The notes beneath the pieces are model-generated. The model did no database searches. It saw nothing but the letters and a program-made list of their open reading frames with translations, and was not told the DNA's origin. Shown piece after piece: positions 9,914 through 16,417 of a DNA stretch of 52,361 bases. The stretch is from positions 1 through 52,361 of the forward strand of contig JBCCQN010000031.1 in the NCBI GenBank assembly GCA_039024315.1. The letters run 5' to 3'. The stretch comes from JBCAWW01 sp039024315 (GTDB lineage: Bacteria > Bacteroidota > Bacteroidia > J057). How positions within the stretch are numbered: position 1 is the stretch's first letter; each line of letters begins with the position of its first letter. The position numbers were made by a program, and so were the translations under genes.

Positions 9914-9953
9914 GCCAGCTATCTGTATCTTTAGGGAGAGACCGATAGCTGGC
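9914..9953 (+). terminator. Hairpin immediately before the LuxR-type gene (terminator or attenuator)
   Basis: A perfect 10-bp stem GCCAGCTATC / GATAGCTGGC with a 20-nt loop is followed by TTCTTTATG, whose ATG is the start of the next gene. It may terminate acs transcription or control expression of the regulator. The T tract is short, so strength is uncertain. Confidence 0.55.
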
Positions 9954-9959
9954 TTCTTT

Positions 9960-10397
9960 ATGAAGAAAACCATCCTATTATATAGTGCTGCCATGGCACT
10001 GCTGGTGCTGTTGATGAAATTTATCGATTATCGCTTCCTGATCCGTGATATATCGGTAGAATTTTACATCGGGGCGGTAGCAATCCTTTTTACCGCTTTA
10101 GGCGTATGGGTAGGTTTGAAATTTACCAGTAGTACCCCAAAGCTCGAGCCAAGCGTTCCGCGCAGCGGTAAACCCCAAAACAATCTTGAAGCGATAGCTG
10201 AGTTAGGACTGAGTAAGCGAGAAATGGAGGTGCTGGAGTTGATGGCGCAGGGACTTTCCAACCAAGAGATTGCCGAAAAATTATTTATTTCTCTCAACAC
10301 TGTGAAGACGCATAGCTCGAAACTTTTTCAAAAATTATCCGCTCGTCGCCGGACGCAGGCTGTGCAAATCGCCAAGTCAAAAGGCATCATTTCTTAG
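9960..10397 (+). CDS. Membrane-anchored LuxR-type helix-turn-helix regulator
   Basis: 145-aa protein with two N-terminal transmembrane helices (ILLYSAAMALLVLLMKF and FYIGAVAILFTALGVWVG), a short linker, and a C-terminal GerE/LuxR HTH (SKREMEVLELMAQGLSNQEI, LFISLNTVKTHSSKLFQKL). No receiver or ligand domain exists, so the sensing input is probably the membrane part or a partner. The next gene is a DUF4199 membrane protein on the same strand, a likely partner. Residues 65-71 of the linker (SVPRSGK) are encoded by a full copy of the mini-hairpin repeat. The start codon sits six bases after a strong hairpin. Targets are unknown; the flanking acetate genes are candidates by position only. Confidence 0.85.
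   Translation: MKKTILLYSAAMALLVLLMKFIDYRFLIRDISVEFYIGAVAILFTALGVWVGLKFTSSTPKLEPSVPRSGKPQNNLEAIAELGLSKREMEVLELMAQGLSNQEIAEKLFISLNTVKTHSSKLFQKLSARRRTQAVQIAKSKGIIS
10151..10171 (+). repeat. Mini-hairpin repeat copy inside the LuxR-type gene
   Basis: Core AGCGTTCCGCGCAGCGG followed by TAA out of frame; a CCGC/GCGG stem with GCA loop. It encodes the linker between the membrane helices and the HTH. Confidence 0.9.
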
Positions 10398-10409
10398 CCT
10401 CACCTAAAA

Positions 10410-10442
10410 GGGTGATTTTCCGCTTTAACCCCATAATCACCC
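10410..10442 (+). other. Intergenic mRNA hairpin between LuxR-type and DUF4199 genes
   Basis: Stem GGGTGATT / AATCACCC with a 17-nt loop and no T tract, so it is not a classic terminator. It may stabilise or separate the two cistrons. Confidence 0.4.
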
Positions 10443-10504
10443 GAAAGTATGAGCCTCTATTGCTTGGAAATGCACTATTTGAGGCATCACATAAAAATAT
10501 TGTT

Positions 10505-11047
10505 ATGATTCAGATTGTATTCGTTTTCGGTTTAATTGCTGGCTTGATTTGTGCCGCGGTGTTCTTACTCTTTTTCCCACGTGAGTTTTCTGAGATGAAT
10601 ATGGAAAACCAAGAACTCATTGGTTATACCTCCATGATCATCGCGCTTTCAACGATCTTTTTTGCGGTAAAACAATATCGTGACAAGCATTTGGGAGGGA
10701 CGATCAAGTTTGGGAAGGCTTTTTTGATTGGGCTTTATATCACGATGATTGCGGGTACGATTTATGCCGTGAGTTGGGAAATATACTATCGTAATTATGG
10801 GCAGGAATTTGCGGATTCATATGTGACCCAATTACGTGCTGGTATGGCAGAAGATGGGATGACAGAGCAGGAGATTGACGAACAATTAGCTTCCCAAGAA
10901 GCGATGATGGAAGCCTATAAGGAAAATGTCGCTGTCAGATTAGGCGTAACATTTATGGAATTATTTCCCGTTGGTTTACTCGTCTCCTTGATTTGTGCGC
11001 TAATCTTTGGGGTTTTGCTCAAACCCAATGAGTCCAGCTTGGCATAG
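10505..11047 (+). CDS. DUF4199 family membrane protein
   Basis: 180-aa integral membrane protein with about four helices: an N-terminal FVFGLIAGLICAAVFLLFF, two central helices (YTSMIIALSTIFFAVK, FLIGLYITMIAGTIYAV), an acidic loop (MAEDGMTEQEIDEQL) and a last helix (VGLLVSLICALIFGVLL). This layout fits DUF4199, a Bacteroidota family without known function. The ATG at 10505 is preferred since family members start just before the first helix; an upstream GTG at 10412 begins inside a hairpin. It is probably cotranscribed with the LuxR-type gene. Confidence 0.8.
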   Translation: MIQIVFVFGLIAGLICAAVFLLFFPREFSEMNMENQELIGYTSMIIALSTIFFAVKQYRDKHLGGTIKFGKAFLIGLYITMIAGTIYAVSWEIYYRNYGQEFADSYVTQLRAGMAEDGMTEQEIDEQLASQEAMMEAYKENVAVRLGVTFMELFPVGLLVSLICALIFGVLLKPNESSLA

Positions 11048-11066
11048 GCTAATCTACAAGAAGGGT

Positions 11067-11106
11067 AAATCCGCAGAGTTGAGAGGGAGCTTTACTCTGC
11101 GGATTT
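11067..11106 (+). terminator. Intrinsic terminator after DUF4199 gene
   Basis: Perfect 13-bp stem AAATCCGCAGAGT / ACTCTGCGGATTT, 14-nt loop, followed by AGCTTTTTTAAGC. Confidence 0.8.
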
Positions 11107-11148
11107 AGCTTTTTTAAGCTTGGTACCCAATCCTCAAGCTAGCCGCGA

Positions 11149-11255
11149 ATTAAGTACTTGGACAATAGTATTCAGTATTAAGACTTAGAATAATTACGCT
11201 ACATGGCTCACCTCTCCGTACGGTGTACTTTTTACTGGCTACTCTGTACTTAAAT
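11149..11255 (-). repeat. Long interspersed repeat, copy A
   Basis: Read on the minus strand it runs from TTAAGTACAGAGTAGCCAGT to CTATTGTCCAAGTACTTAAT, matching the ends of the copies at 16279 and 27204. It fills the gap between two convergent genes and lacks the central CCCGAAAGCTTTCGGG insert. Confidence 0.75.
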
Positions 11256-11276
11256 AAGCGTTCCGCGCAGCGGTAA
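11256..11276 (+). repeat. Mini-hairpin repeat copy (intergenic)
   Basis: Core AGCGTTCCGCGCAGCGG plus TAA, identical to the copy in the LuxR-type gene. It abuts long repeat copy A. Confidence 0.9.
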
Positions 11277-11318
11277 GTCCTAAAAACTCACTTCTTCACC
11301 CCAACTCTGTTATTACTC

Positions 11319-13112
11319 CTAATGAATATGATCAGGACCTTTGGCGCCACGAGGAATCCGAATGTCTTCGACCATGTCTTGGATTTCTTGCGGGGGGACT
11401 TCTGTCATGCGTGATACCACTATGGCCACAGCAAAGTTGAGTATCATCCCAATGGTACCAATGCCCTCGGGAGATATGCCAAATAGTTGATAAGGCTTGG
11501 CCGCCTTGACACTTTCAAAGCCCACTCCAAATTTGAAGATCAGGATGTAAATCATCGTGAAACTGATCCCTACGATCATGCCGGAGACAGCGCCTTTCAT
11601 ATTGGTACGCTTATCAAAAATCCCCAAGAAGATGGCGGGGAAGAAAGAAGATGCGGCTAGGCCAAACGCTAAGGCTACCACTGCGGCTACATAATCTGGC
11701 GGATAGATCCCAAACAAGCCAGCAACGATTACTGCTCCCGCAGCGGCTAGGCGTGCATAAAGCAATTCTTCACGCTCCGTAATATTGGGCATAAAGGTCT
11801 TCTTGAGCAGATCATGCGAGACTGAGGAGGAGATCACCAACAATAATCCAGCGGCAGTAGAAAGGGCCGCTGCCAATCCTCCCGCTGCTACTAGGGCGAT
11901 CACCCAATTGGGAAGCTGAGCAATTTCAGGATTGGCAAGCACCATGATATCGCGATCCACATAGAGTTCGTTTGCGTTTGCTGTCGGAGTATTGGCGACT
12001 ACTCGTTCGCCATTGCTTTCTCTGCGTTCTCCTTCAAATTCGATTTTCTTGCCTTCAAAAGCAGGACCAGCGGCCATTTGAACTTTGCCGTCCCCATTTT
12101 TGTCGATCCAAGCCATCAAGCCCGAGTCCTCCCACTTTTTAAACCATTCGGGGGTTGTCGTAGCATATTCAGAATTATGGACGGTATTGATAAGGTTAGT
12201 ACGGGCAAAGGCAGCTACGGCAGGTGCGGTAGTATATAGGATGGCAATTAAAGCTAACGCATAACCAGCGGATTTACGAGCATCTCTAACCTTGGGTACG
12301 GTGAAAAAACGGACAATTACATGGGGCAAGCCTGCAGTACCAAACATCAAAGCTGCGGTGTACATAAAGAGATCGATGGTACTCATCGAACCATTGGTGT
12401 AGGCATTGAAACCCAATTGGGTCGAAAGACCATCTAATTTATCTAACAAATAGACCCCCTGTTCCCCACTAAGGGTATCGCCAAAACCCAACTGCGGAAT
12501 GGGATTGTTGGTCATCTGGATCGAAATAAAGATGGCTGGCACCATGAAAGCAAAGATCAGCACACAATACTGGGCTACTTGGGTATAGGTAATGCCCTTC
12601 ATGCCGCCAAGGACAGCATAAAAGAAGACGATCACCATGCCAATAATAACCCCGATATTGATATCTACTTCTAGAAAGCGCGAAAAAACTACCCCTACGC
12701 CTCGCATCTGTCCTGCGACATAAGTAAAGGAAACAAATAGGGCGCAGACCACCGCCACGATGCGGGCGGTTTTAGAGTAATAACGATCTCCAATAAAGTC
12801 TGGGACCGTAAATTTGCCAAACTTACGCAAATAGGGCGCTAGCATTAGGGCCAAGAGAACATAGCCTCCCGTCCAGCCCATCAAAAATTTAGAGCCATCA
12901 CGGCCGGCAAAAGAGATCAAGCCCGCCATAGAGATAAAAGAGGCAGCAGACATCCAATCTGCAGCCGTAGCCATACCGTTTGCCAAAGGCGAAACACCCC
13001 CACCGGCTACATAAAAATCTTTAGTTGAACTCGCCTTAGACCAGATGGCAATGGCGATGTAGAGGGCAAAAGTCAGCCCCACGATGATAAAAGTCCAAAC
13101 TTGTATGTCCAT
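11319..13112 (-). CDS. Sodium:solute symporter, acetate/short-chain acid type, large subunit
   Basis: SSS-family Na+ symporter of 597 aa with about 12-13 membrane helices, similar to ActP and to the VC_2705-type two-subunit symporters. The paired small DUF4212 subunit upstream supports the latter. Between helices, residues about 310-390 form a long extra soluble segment that includes DKNGDGKV (337-344), an EF-hand-like calcium loop. Flanking acyl-CoA synthetases on both sides suggest uptake of acetate, propionate or related acids; substrate is inference. The C-terminus (DIRIPRGAKGPDHIH) is cytosolic and polar. It follows the small subunit by 42 bp. Confidence 0.9.
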   Translation of the reverse strand: MDIQVWTFIIVGLTFALYIAIAIWSKASSTKDFYVAGGGVSPLANGMATAADWMSAASFISMAGLISFAGRDGSKFLMGWTGGYVLLALMLAPYLRKFGKFTVPDFIGDRYYSKTARIVAVVCALFVSFTYVAGQMRGVGVVFSRFLEVDINIGVIIGMVIVFFYAVLGGMKGITYTQVAQYCVLIFAFMVPAIFISIQMTNNPIPQLGFGDTLSGEQGVYLLDKLDGLSTQLGFNAYTNGSMSTIDLFMYTAALMFGTAGLPHVIVRFFTVPKVRDARKSAGYALALIAILYTTAPAVAAFARTNLINTVHNSEYATTTPEWFKKWEDSGLMAWIDKNGDGKVQMAAGPAFEGKKIEFEGERRESNGERVVANTPTANANELYVDRDIMVLANPEIAQLPNWVIALVAAGGLAAALSTAAGLLLVISSSVSHDLLKKTFMPNITEREELLYARLAAAGAVIVAGLFGIYPPDYVAAVVALAFGLAASSFFPAIFLGIFDKRTNMKGAVSGMIVGISFTMIYILIFKFGVGFESVKAAKPYQLFGISPEGIGTIGMILNFAVAIVVSRMTEVPPQEIQDMVEDIRIPRGAKGPDHIH

Positions 13113-13154
13113 TTTGATTTTGCTTGCGAGTAGTAATCAGAAATAAATGAATGA

Positions 13155-13403
13155 TCATTCATCTACTTCATAAGCTTTGTCCAGTTTGTTCATCAAATAG
13201 ACATACACAAAGATCAAGGCCACGAAAACATAGATTGCACCCTGCTGAGCAAACCAAAAACCCAATTTGAAACCCCCAATCCTGATTGTATCCAATTGAT
13301 CCACAAAGAGGATCCCGCAGCCAAAGCTGACCACGAACCAAATACTCATCAAGATCAGCATATAGCGTAGATTGGTACGCCAGTATTTTGACAAATCCTT
13401 CAT
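13155..13403 (-). CDS. DUF4212 symporter small subunit
   Basis: 82-aa protein with two membrane helices (YMLILMSIWFVVSFGCGILF and GAIYVFVALIFVYVYLMNKL), a WRTNLRYM N-terminus and an FWFAQQGAIYVF segment, all typical of DUF4212, the small partner of VC_2705-type sodium:solute symporters. It is first in the operon with the large subunit and diverges from the acyl-CoA synthetase gene at 13500, so the 96-bp gap between them holds both promoters. Confidence 0.9.
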   Translation of the reverse strand: MKDLSKYWRTNLRYMLILMSIWFVVSFGCGILFVDQLDTIRIGGFKLGFWFAQQGAIYVFVALIFVYVYLMNKLDKAYEVDE

Positions 13404-13499
13404 AGTAGTAGTGTGTTAAACCTTCAAATGACTAATATCACTAGAAGCTAATAATTTTTTGTCAGGATTCGTATTCCTCCAATGCGTAAATTAACGTAC

Positions 13500-15386
13500 A
13501 TGACTACTACTTACTCTCACGACTACCAACAAAGTTTGGCAGCGCCAGAAGACTTCTGGGCTGAACAAGCGAAACTGCTCGCTTGGAAAAAATTTCCTCA
13601 ACAGATTTTAAGCCAAAACGAAAGAGGTTTTTACCGCTGGTATGCTGATGGCGAACTCAATACGGCCCACCTTGCCTTAGATTTTCATGTTGAACAGGGA
13701 AGGGGAGAGCAGGCGGCTTTGATTTATGATTCTCCCGTAACGCAACAAAAACAAAGCTTTACTTATCGAGAACTAAGAGATGAGGTCGCTTTATTTGCAG
13801 GCGTGTTGCAGAGCAAAGGGGTGGAAAAGGGAGATCGGGTGATCATCTACATGCCGATGATTCCGCAGACATTAATTGCGATGTTGGCTTGTGCGCGATT
13901 GGGGGCTATCCACTCGGTGGTATTTGGAGGTTTTGCTGCCCACGAGTTGGCCATTAGGATAGATGATGCGCAACCCAAATTGATTTTAACCGCTACTTGC
14001 GGCATCGAGGTCCAGCGCATTGTACCCTATTTACCCATCGTAAAAGCGGCCATTGCAGAGGCTGAGCATAAGCCTGAAGCCGCGATTGTTTATCAACGTC
14101 CCCAACTACCGGATCAGTTGGAGGGGAGTCCTAGTTTTGATTGGGACAAACTACGAGCAGTGGCTACTCCTGCCCCCATCACTTGGGTTAAAGCTGGAGA
14201 TCCCCTTTATATTCTTTACACTTCAGGTACTACGGGTAAGCCCAAAGGGATCGTTCGAGATCATGGCGGCCATGCTGTAGCCCTAAAATACAGCATGGAT
14301 ATGATCTATGGGGTGAAGCCGGGTGAGGTATATTGGGCTGCATCGGACGTTGGTTGGGTAGTCGGGCACTCCTATATCGTGTATGGGCCCCTCCTCCATG
14401 GCTGCACCACCGTGATGTTTGAAGGGAAACCGATCAAAACCCCAGATCCGGGAACCTTTTGGCGAGTGATCGGGGAGCATAAAGTCAACGTCTTCTTTAC
14501 GGCCCCAACCGCAATTAGAGCTATTCGTAAGGAAGACCCACAAGCTGAATACAAAAAACAATACCCCACTCCCTCCCTAAGAGCTCTTTTTCTGGCGGGA
14601 GAACGCTGTGATGTCTCTACTTACGAATGGGTAAAATCTGTACTTGAGGTACCGGTGATTGACCATTGGTGGCAGACCGAATCGGGCTGGCCCATGATTG
14701 CCAATATGACTGGCTATGGTTTCGACAAAACGAAGCCTGGTTCTGCTGGTAAGGCAGTTTGTGGTTTTGATATTAGAGCCCTTTCAGGGAACGCTGCTAT
14801 CCAAGGGCCCAATCAAGAAGGGGCCATTTGCATTAAACTACCGCTGCCACCCTCCTGTTTACCGACCCTCTGGCGCAACGATGATCGTTTTGAAAGAGGA
14901 TATTTAAGCCGCTTTCCCGGCTGGTACCTTAGTGGCGATGGCGGCTATGTGGATGAGGATGGTTATATCTTCATTACGGGTCGGATTGATGATGTGATCA
15001 ACGTAGCTGGGCACAGACTTTCTACCGCGGAGATGGAGGAAGTAATCGCGGCACATCCAGCCGTGGCAGAATGTGCCGTCATAGGCGTAGCGGATGAACT
15101 CAGAGGTCAGGTACCCATTGGTTTAGTCGTATTACAAGAAGGGGTTCGCATTACCGAAGAAACTATCGCCAAGGAGCTGATTCAATCTGTTCGGGAAACA
15201 GTAGGCCCAGTCGCTTACTTCAAAAAAGTGTTTGTTGCCGATCGCTTACCTAAGACCCGTTCTGGGAAAATCTTGCGTAAAATTATGCGCTGTATCGCAG
15301 ATAGAGCACCCTATTCGCCTCCTTCTACGATAGAGAATCCTGTGGTGCTCGATGAGATTAAAGCCTTATTACTTGCTCCCTCATGA
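13500..15386 (+). CDS. Acyl-CoA synthetase, propionyl-CoA synthetase (PrpE)-like
   Basis: 628-aa AMP-forming acyl-CoA synthetase, paralogous to the acetyl-CoA synthetase at 7954. It has P-loop YTSGTTGKPKGIVRDHGGHA, motif HWWQTESGWP and a C-terminal TRSGKILRKIM with K590. The sequence PKLILTATCGIEVQRIVPYLP and the Gly-Gly-His stretch after the P-loop are typical of PrpE/ACSS3-type enzymes, so propionate is the likely substrate, with acetate also possible. The ATG at 13500 is chosen to match the paralogue; another ATG lies 18 bp upstream. A strong terminator follows. A mini-hairpin repeat variant lies in the gene at 14779-14795. Confidence 0.9.
   Translation: MTTTYSHDYQQSLAAPEDFWAEQAKLLAWKKFPQQILSQNERGFYRWYADGELNTAHLALDFHVEQGRGEQAALIYDSPVTQQKQSFTYRELRDEVALFAGVLQSKGVEKGDRVIIYMPMIPQTLIAMLACARLGAIHSVVFGGFAAHELAIRIDDAQPKLILTATCGIEVQRIVPYLPIVKAAIAEAEHKPEAAIVYQRPQLPDQLEGSPSFDWDKLRAVATPAPITWVKAGDPLYILYTSGTTGKPKGIVRDHGGHAVALKYSMDMIYGVKPGEVYWAASDVGWVVGHSYIVYGPLLHGCTTVMFEGKPIKTPDPGTFWRVIGEHKVNVFFTAPTAIRAIRKEDPQAEYKKQYPTPSLRALFLAGERCDVSTYEWVKSVLEVPVIDHWWQTESGWPMIANMTGYGFDKTKPGSAGKAVCGFDIRALSGNAAIQGPNQEGAICIKLPLPPSCLPTLWRNDDRFERGYLSRFPGWYLSGDGGYVDEDGYIFITGRIDDVINVAGHRLSTAEMEEVIAAHPAVAECAVIGVADELRGQVPIGLVVLQEGVRITEETIAKELIQSVRETVGPVAYFKKVFVADRLPKTRSGKILRKIMRCIADRAPYSPPSTIENPVVLDEIKALLLAPS
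14779..14795 (-). repeat. Mini-hairpin repeat variant (CCCT/AGGG stem, GAA loop)
   Basis: Minus strand reads AGCGTTCCCTGAAAGGG: same AGCGTT lead and GAA loop but a different, fully paired stem. Confidence 0.6.
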
Positions 15387-15435
15387 GTATGAGACCCCTG
15401 CTTATCTCTGGATTGAGCCAGTAAAATCACACTCT

Positions 15436-15476
15436 ATCGCCCTCTGTTTTGCATCAATAGAGGGCGATTTTTTTTT
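15436..15476 (+). terminator. Intrinsic terminator after the PrpE-like gene
   Basis: Stem ATCGCCCTCT / AGAGGGCGAT with a 13-nt loop and a nine-T tract. Confidence 0.92.
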
Positions 15477-15490
15477 GCTTTGAGAATTTT

Positions 15491-15567
15491 ATTTAGAATT
15501 ATTCTAAATAAGTACTGGTTATGTCGAAATAGAGTCCTATATTGCTGTTGTTTAGAATCAGTCTAAA
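15491..15567 (+). promoter_or_regulatory. Pair of TTTAGAAT-type palindromic operators
   Basis: ATTTAGAATTATTCTAAAT (15491-15509) is a perfect 9-1-9 palindrome. TTTAGAATCAGTCTAAA (15551-15567) keeps the TTTAGA/TCTAAA half-sites. The centres are about 59 bp apart, close to an integral number of turns. Such sites suit dimeric metalloregulators of the Fur or DtxR/MntR type, but the protein cannot be named from this window. They lie after a terminator and before a hairpin-rich leader, so they should control rightward transcription. Confidence 0.6.
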
Positions 15568-15570
15568 TAG

Positions 15571-15690
15571 GTGCGCTGTTAGGAGTTGTTAGTTGATTAA
15601 AACTAATCCTGACACGATCATAACACTGGATATAGTCCCTTAAGTATTCATAGAAATAGCCCCTACCTTAATTGGTTGGGGGCTGTTTTA
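15571..15690 (+). ncRNA. Candidate regulated small RNA or terminator-type leader
   Basis: Downstream of the palindromes is a hairpin at 15581-15610 (AGGA...TTAGT / ACTAA TCCT) and then a terminator-like stem at 15658-15684 (AGCCCC...GGGGCT, with an inner ACC/GGT) followed by GTTTTAA. The terminator ends about 14 bp before the next ATG. This could be a free-standing sRNA of about 100 nt or an attenuator leader for the gene at 15704. The 5' end is unknown. Confidence 0.4.
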
Positions 15691-15703
15691 AGCAAAAATT
15701 GCG

Positions 15704-16063
15704 ATGGTAGATTATAATTACGAAACGGTACTAGTGAATAATTTGGGATTTGCGAGTCTCGAATTGCATAGCGGTAAAATCAATATTGGCTTCGCTAACT
15801 TTTTATTGGTGTTTTTTCCATTCAACTTCTATGGCTTTGTGAGAGATATGGAACATCAATTGAATATCCGCCGCAAAGATGATGAACCCCGAGATCGTAA
15901 AAATATTGTGATCCCCACTCCCGTACCAGAAGTGTCTATTTTGTTGAGCTTCAATGAACTCCGAGAGTTTGTTGACTTTTTACAGGAGCTCGAAGGCATT
16001 TTAATCGTGAAAGAGATGGTAAGAAAGGCCACCTCGAGTGATAATAATGCCTCTCTGAATTGA
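15704..16063 (+). CDS. Hypothetical small protein
   Basis: 119-aa soluble protein not recognised with confidence. The first half has alternating hydrophobic strands (FASLELHSGKINIGFANFLL), and the second half has PTPVPEVSILLSFNELREFV DFLQEL, an amphipathic helix pattern. The two-part layout (a strand pair followed by a small helix, twice) is loosely like DUF6686 of Bacteroidota, but the usual cysteines are absent, so this is only a suggestion. Its position after palindromic operators and a terminator-like hairpin implies regulated, perhaps metal-dependent, expression. Confidence 0.6.
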   Translation: MVDYNYETVLVNNLGFASLELHSGKINIGFANFLLVFFPFNFYGFVRDMEHQLNIRRKDDEPRDRKNIVIPTPVPEVSILLSFNELREFVDFLQELEGILIVKEMVRKATSSDNNASLN

Positions 16064-16089
16064 TAGCCTAAGGTTCAAGCAAAGGGGAT

Positions 16090-16107
16090 CTGCTGCGCAG
16101 AACGCTT
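16090..16107 (-). repeat. Mini-hairpin repeat copy (CTGC/GCAG stem)
   Basis: Minus strand AAGCGTTCTGCGCAGCAG. Relative to the main form both stem partners changed (C:G to T:A), so pairing is kept. Confidence 0.85.
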
Positions 16108-16143
16108 ATTTCGGTTGGCCTACTTGATAAGGGCGCCGGAACT

Positions 16144-16164
16144 GAGCGTTCCGCGCAGCGGTAA
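16144..16164 (+). repeat. Mini-hairpin repeat copy (intergenic)
   Basis: Core AGCGTTCCGCGCAGCGG plus TAA. Its flanks (ACTGAG before, TAAtCACCC after) resemble those of the copy at 24968. Confidence 0.9.
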
Positions 16165-16216
16165 TCACCCTCCCCCAAACTCTCTGAAAAAAGCTTGAGT
16201 ACAATGTAAAACATAA

Positions 16217-16409
16217 GAAGTATTGAGTAAAGAGAAAAAGGGTATCGCTGAACTAGATAGCCTCATTTTCCTTGGTCTTGAGTACAGAGTAGAGAGTATC
16301 CCGAAAGCTTTCGGGAGTATGCAGTACCGAGAAAAAAGGTTCTGCTGAACCATATAGACCAATTATCCTAGGTCTTAATACTAAATACTACTATCAAAGT
16401 ACTTAATGC
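16217..16409 (+). repeat. Long interspersed repeat, copies B1 (partial) and B2
   Basis: B1 (about 16217-16283) has AGAGAAAAAGGGTATCGCTG and CCTTGGTCTTGAGTAC. B2 (about 16279-16409) repeats the plan: GTACAGAGTAG, an 18-bp palindrome at 16299-16316, GAGAAAAAAGGTTCTGCTGAAC, then AAGTACTTAATGC. The array fills the gap downstream of two convergent genes. Confidence 0.75.
16299..16316. repeat. 18-bp perfect palindrome nested in long repeat B2
   Basis: TCCCGAAAGCTTTCGGGA, present again at 27231-27248 in copy F but absent from copies A and C at the same place. Confidence 0.85.
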
Positions 16410-16417
16410 ATCTGGAC

